A stretch of 64,000 bases of DNA from Bacteroidales bacterium (GTDB lineage: Bacteria; Bacteroidota; Bacteroidia; Bacteroidales; UBA932), in contig JALOCI010000009.1 of the NCBI GenBank assembly GCA_023227835.1, positions 1-64,000 on the forward strand, written 5' to 3'. A model generated the notes under the pieces. The model searched no databases. It was not told where the DNA came from and was given only the letters and a program-made list of their open reading frames with translations. Both the position numbers and the translations under genes were made by a program. Each line of letters opens with the position of its first letter. The stretch's first letter is position 1. This document shows, piece by piece, positions 52,738 through 62,277 of the stretch.

Positions 52738-54351
52738 ATGAAAAATAAAATAACATATTTGATAATAACTATTGTGGCAATAGGTATTCAATCCGGCTCT
52801 CTGTTGGCACAGAAAAAATCCTCTGACAAGTGTGTCTATACTTTTGAAAGGTTGGAGAAGAGAGCCCCTTGGATTGTGTCTGAAAACGGTGCCGGTCTTG
52901 TATTCAACAATGCACTGAACTACTCTACTGTAGGTGCTTATTACGGTCTCCAGGACGGTGACTACAGAAATTACAACGAAGCTGGAAAATATCAAACATT
53001 CGGACTCCAGACTAAATCATATGTAAAATCAAAGAAAGTCTATTTTTACGGCTCTTTTATCTATGATTACGGAGTAAAGAGTAATCAAGCCTGGCTTGGC
53101 ACAATATATCCCGAGAGCACATTAAATCCAATCCTTGATTCTATTCCTGGAAAGGTTTTAAGAGAAGATTATATACTATCAGCCAAAGTCGGTTACCCAA
53201 TTAACGATACTTGGTCTGTAGGAGGTGCGTTTGACTACCATACAGCAACCGGAGCCAAAAGAAGTGACGGTCGTAATGCAAACACATTTTCCCATTTTAA
53301 AGCTTCCCCGGGTATTACTTTCCATAAAGGAATTGTTACTTCCGGTCTTAATTTCAACTATCAACATGATGTTGAGGATGTGGTATACTCTTACATAGGA
53401 GAAACAACCGGTAAGTACATCAAGTATATGGAAGGGTTGTTCTTCATGACAAGCTCCGGAATATCAAGTACAACAACATTAGACAGGAAGTATAATACCG
53501 ATATTTTCGGAGGTGCATTACAATTGGAAATCGGCGGAAAAAAACTCAGGTTATTTAATCAGATGAAAGTTGACTACAATAAAGAGAATGACTTTGAGGA
53601 TGGCCTTATTAAAAGATATGCAACCGTTGACGGGCTTAAATATCAATATGACGGTCTCATCTCGTACAGAAGCAAGAAGATTGATCATACTCTGGCATTA
53701 AACTTCGTCAGCAATGAGCAGTTCTCTTATAATGTTTCCAATATCTACGAGGAGATTGAGAATGAACCTGGTTGGTGGGCATTTTTTGAATATGGCAAGA
53801 CCCTTAGGTATATACAGACCATGCAACAATATGGAGCTGAATATAAAGGTTTTCTCAGAAGAGGTCACGGACTTGGCTGTTCTTTCGTTGGAACATTAGG
53901 CGTAAACTATATTACTGTTGAAAAAGATTTCAAGATTTACCCTGCCTCATATCATCAAGATTACACAAATACTGAAGTATATGCGAAGCTTGATAAAAAC
54001 ATCAGAGCTACAAAAAATGGATTTGTTGATGTCAATATTTCCGGGAACTATACAATTGGTGACGGCACAATGTTAGAATCAACAAACCCAATAGTTACCG
54101 GGTCTCTAAGGCTTAATGAAGAAATTCTAAAAAGGGATTTTGCATATAGGACAGCCGACAGAGCTAATGTCGGTTTCGGTGTAAAATACTCACATATCTT
54201 CAACCATGAAAAAGGACTCACTGCATACTTAGGTGCTAATTATGCTCATCAGTTCTTAGTAAATGACGGTGGTTTGGATGTTACTCTTGACGGAGTTCTT
54301 CCTGGAACATACAGGAACATGGTATCCGTTCAGATTGGTTTGAACTTCTAG
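52738..54351 (+). CDS. Large outer-membrane beta-barrel protein (DUF6850-like)
   Basis: Signal peptide (GIQSGSLLAQKKS), then repeated amphipathic strands (KSYVKSKKVYFYGSFIYDYG, VKYSHIFNHEKGLTAYLG) and a terminal aromatic (MVSVQIGLNF). It resembles the DUF6850 outer-membrane proteins that follow DUF4876 genes. It lies 13 bases after the lipoprotein gene and before a strong terminator. Unknown function; a second pore in a TonB-driven uptake system is the simplest guess. Confidence 0.72.
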   Translation: MKNKITYLIITIVAIGIQSGSLLAQKKSSDKCVYTFERLEKRAPWIVSENGAGLVFNNALNYSTVGAYYGLQDGDYRNYNEAGKYQTFGLQTKSYVKSKKVYFYGSFIYDYGVKSNQAWLGTIYPESTLNPILDSIPGKVLREDYILSAKVGYPINDTWSVGGAFDYHTATGAKRSDGRNANTFSHFKASPGITFHKGIVTSGLNFNYQHDVEDVVYSYIGETTGKYIKYMEGLFFMTSSGISSTTTLDRKYNTDIFGGALQLEIGGKKLRLFNQMKVDYNKENDFEDGLIKRYATVDGLKYQYDGLISYRSKKIDHTLALNFVSNEQFSYNVSNIYEEIENEPGWWAFFEYGKTLRYIQTMQQYGAEYKGFLRRGHGLGCSFVGTLGVNYITVEKDFKIYPASYHQDYTNTEVYAKLDKNIRATKNGFVDVNISGNYTIGDGTMLESTNPIVTGSLRLNEEILKRDFAYRTADRANVGFGVKYSHIFNHEKGLTAYLGANYAHQFLVNDGGLDVTLDGVLPGTYRNMVSVQIGLNF

Positions 54352-54370
54352 CAGTTAACCTGTGATATAT

Positions 54371-54405
54371 AAAAAGCATCTACGTTGATCCGTAGATGCT
54401 TTTTT
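54371..54405. terminator. Bidirectional terminator
   Basis: AAAAAGCATCTACG and CGTAGATGCTTTTT form a 14-bp stem with loop TTGATC. It ends the receptor operon and, from the other strand, the glyS/DHODH-like unit. Confidence 0.85.
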
Positions 54406-54428
54406 ATTTAAACGACAGAACGAAATTG

Positions 54429-55406
54429 TTATTTCGCTCCGAAATTTTTCATAAACTGAACTCTTTCGAACTTTCTGGGATCTTCAATATTCGAATAGTT
54501 AAGAATGCCTTTAAAGTCCTTTAGTGTTTTAAACCCGTGCTTTTCCATGAAAATATGGATATCCTGATTAACATCAACAATAGCCTCCGCTCCTTTTTTG
54601 TATAAAGCTGTACACATCTGGACGGTCGTTGCACCGGCAAGAATCTGCTTTATGGCAGTCTCTCCTGAATGAATCCCCGTACTTGATGAAAGATCTATGC
54701 CCGGAACAAGAGCAGATACAATTCCCATCCACCTCAACTCCCTCAATGCTTCCGACTCGTTTGAAAAAGCCTCTGCAGGTATAAGTTTTAACCTGGCAAT
54801 ATCTATATCAGGAGTGTAGAATCGGTTAAACATAACAACTCCTTTTGCTCCGTAGGCTTTAAGATTATTTACAAATCCCGGAAGGTTCGTTACATAGCCG
54901 GCTATCTTTACGGCTACAGGAATCTTTAACATCTTTGTTACTGTGCCTATAACGTCCAGATACTCTTTCTCCACATCAGACGAGCTTTTGTGAATATTTA
55001 AAGGCAAAGAGTAGATATTGAGCTCTATAGCATTTACACCCGTCTTTTCTATCTCCCTTGCATAAGAGACCCACTCGCCTTTTGAATAGCAGTTTATACT
55101 TGCTATAACCGGAATCGAAACCTTTGCCTTAATCTCTCTCAGAAGATTAAGATATTTCTCAATTGAATACTGACGCATATAGTGGTGAAGATAATCGGCC
55201 GACTCAGGATAATCATTGCTGCGGGAATTGAGAAAATCCGCCTCATCTACTATCTGTTCCTCAAAAAGAGACTTCACTACAATCGCTCCCACCCCGGCTC
55301 TTTCAAAGGATTCAATTTTATCCAGCTGCGTTGTCAGACCGGAACTTGCTGCTATTACAGGCGAGTTAAGGGTCAAACCCATATAATTAACCGAGATATT
55401 TGTCAT
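54429..55406 (-). CDS. Dihydroorotate dehydrogenase-like flavoprotein
   Basis: TIM-barrel FMN enzyme: YMGLTLNSPVIAASSGLT, VIASINCYSKGEW (SxN with a Cys nearby), the KIAGYVTNLPGF sheet, SSSTGIHSGETAIKQILAGA phosphate-binding end and TTVQMCTALYKKG. About 325 aa, typical of 'DHODH-like' proteins without proven pyrimidine activity. It lies 11 bases after glyS. Catalysed reaction not certain; PyrD or PreA-like oxidation are both possible. Confidence 0.82.
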   Translation of the reverse strand: MTNISVNYMGLTLNSPVIAASSGLTTQLDKIESFERAGVGAIVVKSLFEEQIVDEADFLNSRSNDYPESADYLHHYMRQYSIEKYLNLLREIKAKVSIPVIASINCYSKGEWVSYAREIEKTGVNAIELNIYSLPLNIHKSSSDVEKEYLDVIGTVTKMLKIPVAVKIAGYVTNLPGFVNNLKAYGAKGVVMFNRFYTPDIDIARLKLIPAEAFSNESEALRELRWMGIVSALVPGIDLSSSTGIHSGETAIKQILAGATTVQMCTALYKKGAEAIVDVNQDIHIFMEKHGFKTLKDFKGILNYSNIEDPRKFERVQFMKNFGAK

Positions 55407-55417
55407 GATTTCAATTT

Positions 55418-56956
55418 TTAGATTTTTTCCAGAACATTTCTAAATCCAACCTTGTCCCCTACTATTTGTTTCAGTTCAAAAACAGGGATACGTTCTTGTT
55501 TCATTGTGTCTCTGTATCTTATTGTCACACAGTTGTCTTCAAGGCTCTGATGATCAATTGTTATACAGAAAGGGGTACCAATCGCATCCTGGCGGCGGTA
55601 TCTCTTACCGATACTGTCTTTCTCATCATATTGGCAATTAAAGTCAATCTTCAGATCCTTCATTATCTCTCTTGCCATCTCAGGAAGACCATCCTTTTTA
55701 ACAAGAGGAAGAACGGCTAATTTGACAGGAGCAAGGAATGCCGGTAGTTTCAACACTACCCTATCCTCTCCGTCCTCAAGCTTCTCTTCACAGTAGCATG
55801 ATGAGTAGATAGCCAGGAAGGTTCTGTCCAGACCAATTGAAGTCTCAATAACATACGGGATATAGCTCTCATTTGTCTCAGGATCGAAATATTGCATTTT
55901 CCTTCCCGAAAACTTCTGGTGTTGACTCAGGTCAAAGTCTGTACGAGAGTGTATACCTTCAAGCTCCTTAAACCCGAAAGGAAAATCAAACTCTATATCT
56001 GTCGCTGCGTTTGCATAGTGCGCAAGCTTTTCATGATCGTGGAAACGATATTTTTCCTCCCCAAGGCCTATTGCCTTATGCCATTTAAGGCGGGTCTCCT
56101 TCCATTTGCGGAACCATTCAAGCTCTTCTCCAGGTCTTACAAAAAACTGCATCTCCATCTGTTCGAACTCTCTCATTCTGAAAATAAACTGCCTTGCAAC
56201 AATCTCATTTCTGAATGCCTTTCCGATTTGAGCTATACCGAACGGTATTTTTAGCCTTGATGTTTTCTGTACATTGAGGAAATTCACAAATATCCCCTGC
56301 GCTGTCTCCGGACGAAGATATATTGTGCCGGACTCGTCACTGACACTTCCAAGTTGCGTAGAAAACATGAGGTTAAACTGACGTACGTCGGTCCAGTTCC
56401 TGGTACCTGAGATAGGACAGACAATCTCACAATCTATAATCAACTGTTTTAGAGCATCCAGATCATTAGCCCTGAGAGCATCGTTCATCTTCTTTGAAAC
56501 CTCTTCTGCTTTTGTCTTATTTCGTAGCACGTTAGGATTTGTGGCACGGAACTGAGCTTCATCAAAAGAGTCGCCGAATTTCTTTCGTCCCTTCTCGACC
56601 TCTTTGTCCATTTTTTCTTCCAGTTTTGCGATATAGTCTTCAAGAAGTACATCTGCACGGTATCTCTTCTTTGAATCCTTATTATCTATCAATGGGTCAT
56701 TGAAAGCTCCGACATGGCCGGAAGCCTCCCAAATCTTAGGGTGCATGAAAATCGCAGAATCGATTCCCACAATGTTTTCATTTAAACGGACCATAGCATC
56801 CCACCAATACTTCTTGATATTGTTCTTCAACTCCGCTCCTAACTGTCCGTAATCATACACCGCGCTCAGACCGTCATAAATCTCGCTTGACTGGAAAATA
56901 AATCCATACTCTTTTGCATGAGCTATAAGGCTCTTAAATAACTCCTCCTGTGTCAT
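55418..56956 (-). CDS. glyS: Glycine--tRNA ligase (alpha2 type)
   Basis: 512 aa class II synthetase of the dimeric alpha2 kind: N-terminal HAKEYGFIFQSSEIYDGLS, motif 2 GIAQIGKAFRNEI, motif 3 around ETSIGLDRTFLAIY, and C-terminal anticodon domain (KLAVLPLVKKDG). The start is the ATG at 56956 (MTQEELFKSL); a longer frame to 57112 runs into the divergent dsbD and has no conserved sequence. A promoter-like TATTTTTG lies at 56977-56984. Confidence 0.95.
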   Translation of the reverse strand: MTQEELFKSLIAHAKEYGFIFQSSEIYDGLSAVYDYGQLGAELKNNIKKYWWDAMVRLNENIVGIDSAIFMHPKIWEASGHVGAFNDPLIDNKDSKKRYRADVLLEDYIAKLEEKMDKEVEKGRKKFGDSFDEAQFRATNPNVLRNKTKAEEVSKKMNDALRANDLDALKQLIIDCEIVCPISGTRNWTDVRQFNLMFSTQLGSVSDESGTIYLRPETAQGIFVNFLNVQKTSRLKIPFGIAQIGKAFRNEIVARQFIFRMREFEQMEMQFFVRPGEELEWFRKWKETRLKWHKAIGLGEEKYRFHDHEKLAHYANAATDIEFDFPFGFKELEGIHSRTDFDLSQHQKFSGRKMQYFDPETNESYIPYVIETSIGLDRTFLAIYSSCYCEEKLEDGEDRVVLKLPAFLAPVKLAVLPLVKKDGLPEMAREIMKDLKIDFNCQYDEKDSIGKRYRRQDAIGTPFCITIDHQSLEDNCVTIRYRDTMKQERIPVFELKQIVGDKVGFRNVLEKI

Positions 56957-56976
56957 CTCATTAATTTTGTAACAGG

Positions 56977-56984
56977 CAAAAATA
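56977..56984 (-). promoter_or_regulatory. Putative -7 element of glyS
   Basis: Minus-strand TATTTTTG, 20 bases before the glyS ATG. No clear -33 TTTG. Confidence 0.35.
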
Positions 56985-57006
56985 GTGCATTTCTGGGGAT
57001 TTTTAA

Positions 57007-57014
57007 TAATTTTG
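57007..57014 (+). promoter_or_regulatory. Putative -7 element of dsbD
   Basis: TAATTTTG, 24 bases before the dsbD ATG at 57039. Confidence 0.35.
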
Positions 57015-57038
57015 TCTTCATCCCTAAAAATATTATCA

Positions 57039-59000
57039 ATGAGACGATTCTTTCTCTCTGTAATTGCGATTTTCTCTTTCGCCCTTGCATCTGCACAAAT
57101 CACGACTACCACATGGAGCTACGAACAGAGAGACAACGGTGATGGCACTGTCGATCTTATTCTAAAGGCCGAAATAATATCACCATGGTATATCTACAGC
57201 AGCGACTCTGTTCAGAAAGGGCCCCTGCCCACCACTCTTGAATTAAAGGGAATAAACGGATATGAAGCCATCGGGTCTCTCAGGGACGAGGGTGAAGCAG
57301 TTATAAAACATGACAAGGCTTTCAACACAGACGTAAAGGTTTTTCACAATAATGCAACCTTCATTCAGACAATAAAAAAACTTACCGACTCGACCATCAG
57401 AGTTGAAGGTGTTCTTTCCTGGCAAACATGTAACGGAGGTGAATGCCTCATGGATGAAACCGATGTAACATTTGAGATAAAGGGGCTGGAGGCGGCATCG
57501 TCTGCTCCGAAAGCAAAAAGAAGCGAGAGTCTTTTTATGTTTTTGCTTTTAGCTTTTGCTGCCGGGTTAGGGGGTGTTTTTACCCCTTGTGTATTTCCAA
57601 TGATTCCTATGACTGTCGGTTTTTTTATCAGCGACTCCGGTAACCGCAGGCAAGGGATTATGAAAGGTTTGATATTCGGCCTTTCCGTTACATTAATTTA
57701 TACTCTGGCCGGTATTCTGGTTGCCCTCTTTAAAAGCACTGATGCCACAGACACTCTCGGTTCACACTGGATTCCCAATGCAATCTTCGGAGTTCTCTTC
57801 ATTGTCTTTGCAATATCATTCCTCGGGGCTTTTGAGATCACTCTGCCCGGCGGTCTTGCCAACAAAGCGGATTCAAAAGCAGACAAGGGTGGCCTGATAG
57901 CCTCATTCTTTGTAGCTCTTGCTATGGTAATAGTCTCATTCTCCTGCACAGGCCCTTTTGTCGGATCTATTCTGGCTGCTGCTGTTTCCGGAGGGGTTGC
58001 CGTAAAACCGGTACTTGGAATGTTGGTTTTCGGACTGGCTTTTTCATTACCATTTGTAATTTTTTCATTTTTCCCCGCTTTAATGAAAAAAATGCCGAAA
58101 TCCGGCGGTTGGCTTAATATGGTAAAAGTTATATTTGCCTTCATCCTGCTTGCATTCAGCATGAAATACCTCTCAGCAGTAGATGTGTGGTTCGGCTGGG
58201 GAATTATCTCAAGGCCACTGGTTATAGCTGTCTGGATAGCGATTTCAATTTGTCTCGGCCTTTATCTTCTCAGAAAAATCAGGACTCCTCATGATGCCCC
58301 TGTTTCAGAAATCGGAGCAGGAAGAGTGATTTTTGCAATTGTATCGTTCTCTTTTGCAATATTTCTTATTCCCGGTTTATTCGGTGCACCTCTCTCCCGT
58401 TTTTCAGCTCTCCTGCCTCCGGCTTCAGAGACAACATACACTATTTTCAACAATGCTTCTGCTCCCAAACCTGAACAACCAGGCTCTTTTCAGCCCGCAA
58501 ATACTCAAAGCAGTTCCTGTGCCCCCATTAAGTATGCAGATCCGAAGCACGCTGCGCCTTATGGTCTCGAGGCATATTACGACATCTCTCAAGCAGTGGA
58601 GTGCTCAAAATCGCTAAAAAAACCGGTTCTTCTTGCATTCAAATCAACCACCTGCAGCGGGTGCAAGCTTATGGAGGCGAATGTCTGGAGTGACGCCGGT
58701 GTTCAGGAGATATTAAGAAATCAAGTTGTTCTTGCAACTTTATATGTTGATGACAAAACTCTGCTCCCTGAAATTGAGCAGATTGTATCTACCCTTGACG
58801 GAAAGATAAAAAATACTCTGGGCAGGAAAAACAGGGACTATCAGATTTCCCGTTTCGGAGTTGCTTCACAACCTTACTATGTTTTGATTGACCAAAATGA
58901 GGTCTCTCTTGCAGAGCCTGTAGGAGAGTGTTCAAAGGATGAATTTTTGAAATTCCTGAAAAAGGGAATTCAAAAATTCACCTCTCAACCTGTCAGATAG
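57039..59000 (+). CDS. dsbD: Thiol:disulfide interchange protein DsbD
   Basis: N-terminal DsbD-alpha-like domain after a signal peptide (FALASAQ), with Cys pair in WQTCNGGECL; eight-helix membrane domain with FTPCVFPMIPM and FSCTGPFVG; C-terminal thioredoxin-like domain with TTCSGCKL (Cys539, Cys542). The full three-part layout transfers electrons from cytosolic thioredoxin to the periplasm. I chose the ATG at 57039 (MRRFFLS), since the longer frame from 56985 overlaps the glyS promoter. Confidence 0.92.
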   Translation: MRRFFLSVIAIFSFALASAQITTTTWSYEQRDNGDGTVDLILKAEIISPWYIYSSDSVQKGPLPTTLELKGINGYEAIGSLRDEGEAVIKHDKAFNTDVKVFHNNATFIQTIKKLTDSTIRVEGVLSWQTCNGGECLMDETDVTFEIKGLEAASSAPKAKRSESLFMFLLLAFAAGLGGVFTPCVFPMIPMTVGFFISDSGNRRQGIMKGLIFGLSVTLIYTLAGILVALFKSTDATDTLGSHWIPNAIFGVLFIVFAISFLGAFEITLPGGLANKADSKADKGGLIASFFVALAMVIVSFSCTGPFVGSILAAAVSGGVAVKPVLGMLVFGLAFSLPFVIFSFFPALMKKMPKSGGWLNMVKVIFAFILLAFSMKYLSAVDVWFGWGIISRPLVIAVWIAISICLGLYLLRKIRTPHDAPVSEIGAGRVIFAIVSFSFAIFLIPGLFGAPLSRFSALLPPASETTYTIFNNASAPKPEQPGSFQPANTQSSSCAPIKYADPKHAAPYGLEAYYDISQAVECSKSLKKPVLLAFKSTTCSGCKLMEANVWSDAGVQEILRNQVVLATLYVDDKTLLPEIEQIVSTLDGKIKNTLGRKNRDYQISRFGVASQPYYVLIDQNEVSLAEPVGECSKDEFLKFLKKGIQKFTSQPVR

Positions 59001-59622
59001 TCTCAAAAAGCTCTTCTATCGGTTTCCTGACCTTTTTCAAGAACTGGTTTGCATCCTCTTCTGACCTGTAACCTACTGCACCTATACAGGCAGATGTCAG
59101 GTTCTTCTCTTTCAATCCCAATATCTCGTCAAACTTCTCCTTATCGAATCCTTCCATCGGACAGATATCAATTTTTTGCTCAGCCGCTGCTGAAATCAGA
59201 GCACCCAATCCGATATAGGCCTGCTTTGCTGTCCAGTTCGAGAGCTGAACCTTAGAAAGTGAAGATATCACTCCATTAATCATGTTCTTATAATTTTCAG
59301 ACTTTTCAACGGGATAATTATTGATTTCCGCTCCCAATTTCAGGAATTCATCTACTTTTTCCGGACCGTACTCTGTAAAATTAACGAAGATGAAGAGCTG
59401 AGAAGCCTCTGTAATGGCAGGTTGCCCGTAAGCCGCCTCGCTCAGTCTTTTTCTTATCTCACTATCCTCCACAATCAACACTTTGTATGGTTGAAGTCCG
59501 TAAGAGGAAGGAATATAGTTAACCGCCTGCTTAAGATACTCTATCTGATCCTTATTTAGTTTCTTATTGACATCAAAACGCTTTGTGGCGTAGCGCCACT
59601 TTAATCCCTCTACAATATTCAT
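58993..59622 (-). CDS. Nitroreductase-family FMN oxidoreductase (NfsB-like)
   Basis: 209 aa: N-terminal RYATKRFDVNKKL with an FMN-contact Arg, SSYGLQPYKVLIV, then GALISAAAEQKIDICPMEGF and the C-terminal IGAVGYRSEED. Close to NfsB-type NAD(P)H-dependent reductases. Convergent with dsbD, overlapping its last eight bases. Substrate may be quinone, nitro compound or flavin. Confidence 0.88.
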   Translation of the reverse strand: MNIVEGLKWRYATKRFDVNKKLNKDQIEYLKQAVNYIPSSYGLQPYKVLIVEDSEIRKRLSEAAYGQPAITEASQLFIFVNFTEYGPEKVDEFLKLGAEINNYPVEKSENYKNMINGVISSLSKVQLSNWTAKQAYIGLGALISAAAEQKIDICPMEGFDKEKFDEILGLKEKNLTSACIGAVGYRSEEDANQFLKKVRKPIEELFETI

Positions 59623-59714
59623 TTAAAATAAAATTAGTTATTTATTAAAAGATAGTTATATCATATAACTCCTTCTAACTAGAATAACATAGTTCCTGAA
59701 CATTTGTTCAGAGG

Positions 59715-60206
59715 TTAAAACCACAATCGTACATCCGATTTATCGGAACAACTTTTTAAAAGCTCTTTTACACTTTTGCCGAAACCCGGGAAATAATAAT
59801 CAGGGACAATATCCGCGAGTGGTTCAAGTACAAATTTTCTTAAATGTGCTCTAGGGTGAGGTATTTTCAATCTCTCTTCATCCACAATAGAATCGCCGAA
59901 CAGGATAATGTCAATATCAATCTCCCTGGAATCATATCCGACGGATTCCGGATCTCTTTTCCTGCCCAGATCACTCTCTATTTCCATCAGTTTATCAAGG
60001 AATTCAAGTGGAGGCAAATCTGTCTTAACAGATACTGCCATGTTTAGAAACCAAGTATTTGAATCAAACCCCCATGGTTCACTCTCAAAAATGTGAGATA
60101 CCACAGGCGTTTGTAGAGAGATCCGGTCAATTCTGTCTAAAGCGAGATTAAGATAATTTAACCTGTCACCCTTGTTACTACCCAGTAATAGTAAAACCTC
60201 GCTCAT
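59715..60206 (-). CDS. folK: 2-amino-4-hydroxy-6-hydroxymethyldihydropteridine diphosphokinase
   Basis: HPPK fold: LLGSNKGDR near the start, SEPWGF, ESDLGRKRDPESVGY, SREIDIDIILFG (metal Asp pair) and HPRAHLRKFVLEPL. 163 aa from the ATG at 60206 (MSEVLLLL); a longer start would overlap the preceding gene. Catalyses pyrophosphorylation in folate synthesis. Last gene of the suf-linked unit. Confidence 0.92.
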   Translation of the reverse strand: MSEVLLLLGSNKGDRLNYLNLALDRIDRISLQTPVVSHIFESEPWGFDSNTWFLNMAVSVKTDLPPLEFLDKLMEIESDLGRKRDPESVGYDSREIDIDIILFGDSIVDEERLKIPHPRAHLRKFVLEPLADIVPDYYFPGFGKSVKELLKSCSDKSDVRLWF

Positions 60207-60207
60207 C

Positions 60208-60519
60208 CTACAAAAAGCCCAGTTCAAGCAAAGCCTCTTCACTCATCCTGCTTTTGTCCCATGGCGGATCAAATACCAGTTCAATAGCAACGTCAGAAAT
60301 ATTTGGGACATCTGACACAGCATCATGTACATCCTGAAGCAACTCATCAACCATAGGACAATTTGGTGCTGTCAGAGTCATTTTTATATGGGCTTTTTTA
60401 TTCTCATCCACCTTTATCTCATATACAAGACCAAGATCATATATGTTAACAGGTATTTCCGGATCATATACCTGTTTGAGAGCAAGAACAATATTTTTTT
60501 CTACTGTAACATCTGCCAT
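60208..60519 (-). CDS. sufT: SufT-like Fe-S assembly factor (DUF59/MIP18 family)
   Basis: 103 aa with YDPEIPVNIYDLGLVYEI, LTAPNCPMVDELL (Cys) and the end FDPPWDKSRMSEEALLELGF, all typical of the PaaD/MIP18-like family assisting Fe-S maturation. Seven bases from sufE and one from folK. Exact targets unknown. Confidence 0.9.
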   Translation of the reverse strand: MADVTVEKNIVLALKQVYDPEIPVNIYDLGLVYEIKVDENKKAHIKMTLTAPNCPMVDELLQDVHDAVSDVPNISDVAIELVFDPPWDKSRMSEEALLELGFL

Positions 60520-60526
60520 AACTCAA

Positions 60527-60946
60527 TTATTTATTGGCTGAAAAAGCCAGTGCATAGAATTTTATCTGTTTAATCATTGATACCAGACCATTTGACCTTG
60601 TCGGAGACAGATTGTCCTGTAACCCGATTTCCTTAATAAATCCAAGATCGGCATCAATTATCTCCTGCGGGGCTCTTCCCGAGAAGACTCTAATTAACAA
60701 AGAGATAATCCCTTTAGTTATAATAGCATCACTATCCGCTGTAAAATATATTTTCCCGTCTTTGTAATCGGCAGCAAGCCACACCTTTGACTGGCAACCC
60801 TTAATTAAATTAGTCTCGGATTTGCTGCTCTCCTTTATTATCGGCAATGATTTACCCAACTCAATCAGATACTCATACTTGTCCAACCAGTCAGTAAAAA
60901 TTGAAAATTCCTCTATTATTTGATTTTCCGCCTCTTTAATAGTCAT
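60527..60946 (-). CDS. sufE: Cysteine desulfuration protein SufE
   Basis: 139 aa. Conserved sulfur-acceptor Cys in IKGCQSKVW, then the RAPQEI helix and LSPTRSNGLVSM. Accepts persulfide sulfur from SufS, which is encoded 11 bases upstream. Confidence 0.94.
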   Translation of the reverse strand: MTIKEAENQIIEEFSIFTDWLDKYEYLIELGKSLPIIKESSKSETNLIKGCQSKVWLAADYKDGKIYFTADSDAIITKGIISLLIRVFSGRAPQEIIDADLGFIKEIGLQDNLSPTRSNGLVSMIKQIKFYALAFSANK

Positions 60947-60957
60947 TGTGCTAGTAA

Positions 60958-62187
60958 TTATGATAACATTTTAAGAACTCTTTTCAACGAATTTACAAAG
61001 TAATCTATCTCCTCCACAGTATTATAAACTGACAACGATGCACGCAACATACCCGATACCCCGAAATGTGACATCAACGGTTCTGCACACATCATCCCGG
61101 AACGTAGGGCAATCCCCATTTTGTCCATAAGCATAGCTACATCCGTAGGATGGACATTTCCGACATTGAAAGAGAAGAGAGAGATTTTTCTGTCAGATAC
61201 TCCATATAATTTAAGTTTATCAACTGAAGCAAGCCCCTCAAGCATTCTTGCGACCAATATCTCCTCGTGTTCCTTTATAAAATTTTTATCAATTTTTGCT
61301 AAAAAGCCTATTGCTTCACCAAGCCCCGCCGCTCCTATAAAATTTGGGGTTCCTGCCTCAAATTTCAAAGGCAGGTCGGCGTATGTAGTCTTCTTAAAGG
61401 TAACTGTTCCGACCATATCTCCGCCACCCATCCATGGAGGCATTTTTTGTAAAAAAACCTTTTTTCCGTAAAGCACGCCAATTCCTGTCGGACCGTAAAG
61501 CTTATGACCGGAGAATACATAGAATTCACAGTCAAGCTTTTTTACATCAACACTTGAATGAATGATTCCTTGTGCTCCATCTATCATCACCGGAACGCCA
61601 AACCTGTGGCAGGCTTCAATTAGCTCCTCAATGGGATTAACTACTCCAAGGACATTCGAAATATGTGCAACTGAGGCTATTTTAACTTTTCCGTCTGAAA
61701 GTAAAGAATCGAGAAGTTCCATCTTCCAACATCCGTTTTCATCTACCGGAAGCACTCTGAGCTTTGCTCCGTGGCGTTCACAGGCCATTTGCCACGGTAC
61801 AATATTCGAGTGATGCTCCCCCTCCGTCAGAAGTACCGCTTCTCCCTTTTTCAGAAAAGCCTGAGAAAAAGAATTTGCTACCAGATTAATAGAAGCTGTC
61901 GTTCCGGATGTAAAGACTATTTCCTCTCTAGAATCTGCATTGATAAAATTCCTCACACTCTCCCGGGCTCCCTCATAAAGTTCTGTTGTTCTTGCACTAA
62001 GTTCATGAACGGCTCTGTGAATATTGCCATTTATACCGGAGTTCATCTTATTAACCAACTCTATGACACAATCCGGTTTCTGGGCTGTTGCCCCATTGTC
62101 AAAATAGACAAGCGGTTTACCATTTACACTTTGGCTAAGCGCCGGAAAATGATGCCTTATGTCAGAAATATCTTTTATCAACTCCAT
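60958..62187 (-). CDS. sufS: Cysteine desulfurase SufS
   Basis: PLP enzyme: YFDNGATAQKP, EHHSNIVPW, DGAQGIIHS, SGHKLYGPTGIG with Schiff-base Lys229, and the active-site Cys367 in RSGMMCAEPL. 409 aa from the ATG at 62187 (MELIKDI); the longer frame to 62256 overlaps a divergent promoter. Head of the sufS-sufE-sufT-folK operon, divergent from ruvA. Confidence 0.94.
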   Translation of the reverse strand: MELIKDISDIRHHFPALSQSVNGKPLVYFDNGATAQKPDCVIELVNKMNSGINGNIHRAVHELSARTTELYEGARESVRNFINADSREEIVFTSGTTASINLVANSFSQAFLKKGEAVLLTEGEHHSNIVPWQMACERHGAKLRVLPVDENGCWKMELLDSLLSDGKVKIASVAHISNVLGVVNPIEELIEACHRFGVPVMIDGAQGIIHSSVDVKKLDCEFYVFSGHKLYGPTGIGVLYGKKVFLQKMPPWMGGGDMVGTVTFKKTTYADLPLKFEAGTPNFIGAAGLGEAIGFLAKIDKNFIKEHEEILVARMLEGLASVDKLKLYGVSDRKISLFSFNVGNVHPTDVAMLMDKMGIALRSGMMCAEPLMSHFGVSGMLRASLSVYNTVEEIDYFVNSLKRVLKMLS

Positions 62188-62202
62188 ATCTCTCTTTTGT
62201 TG

Positions 62203-62210
62203 CAAAAATA
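62203..62210 (-). promoter_or_regulatory. Putative -7 element of sufS
   Basis: Minus-strand TATTTTTG, 15 bases before the sufS start. Confidence 0.4.
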
Positions 62211-62244
62211 GTAAACAATGTTTCGATATCTGTTTTAAAAAACA

Positions 62245-62252
62245 TATTTTTG
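62245..62252 (+). promoter_or_regulatory. Putative -7 element of ruvA
   Basis: TATTTTTG, 25 bases before the ruvA ATG. Confidence 0.4.
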
Positions 62253-62277
62253 TCATAATTGTTTATTTAAAAAGAGA

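Noticed and set aside
56957..57112. N-terminal extension of glycyl-tRNA synthetase
   Set aside because: The extension is not synthetase-like and overlaps the divergent dsbD start and both promoter elements.
59654..59711. Two inverted repeats (AGTTATA/TATAACT and CTGAAC/GTTCAG) between the nitroreductase and folK genes
   Set aside because: Neither is followed by a T run on the relevant strand; too weak to call terminators or a mobile element.
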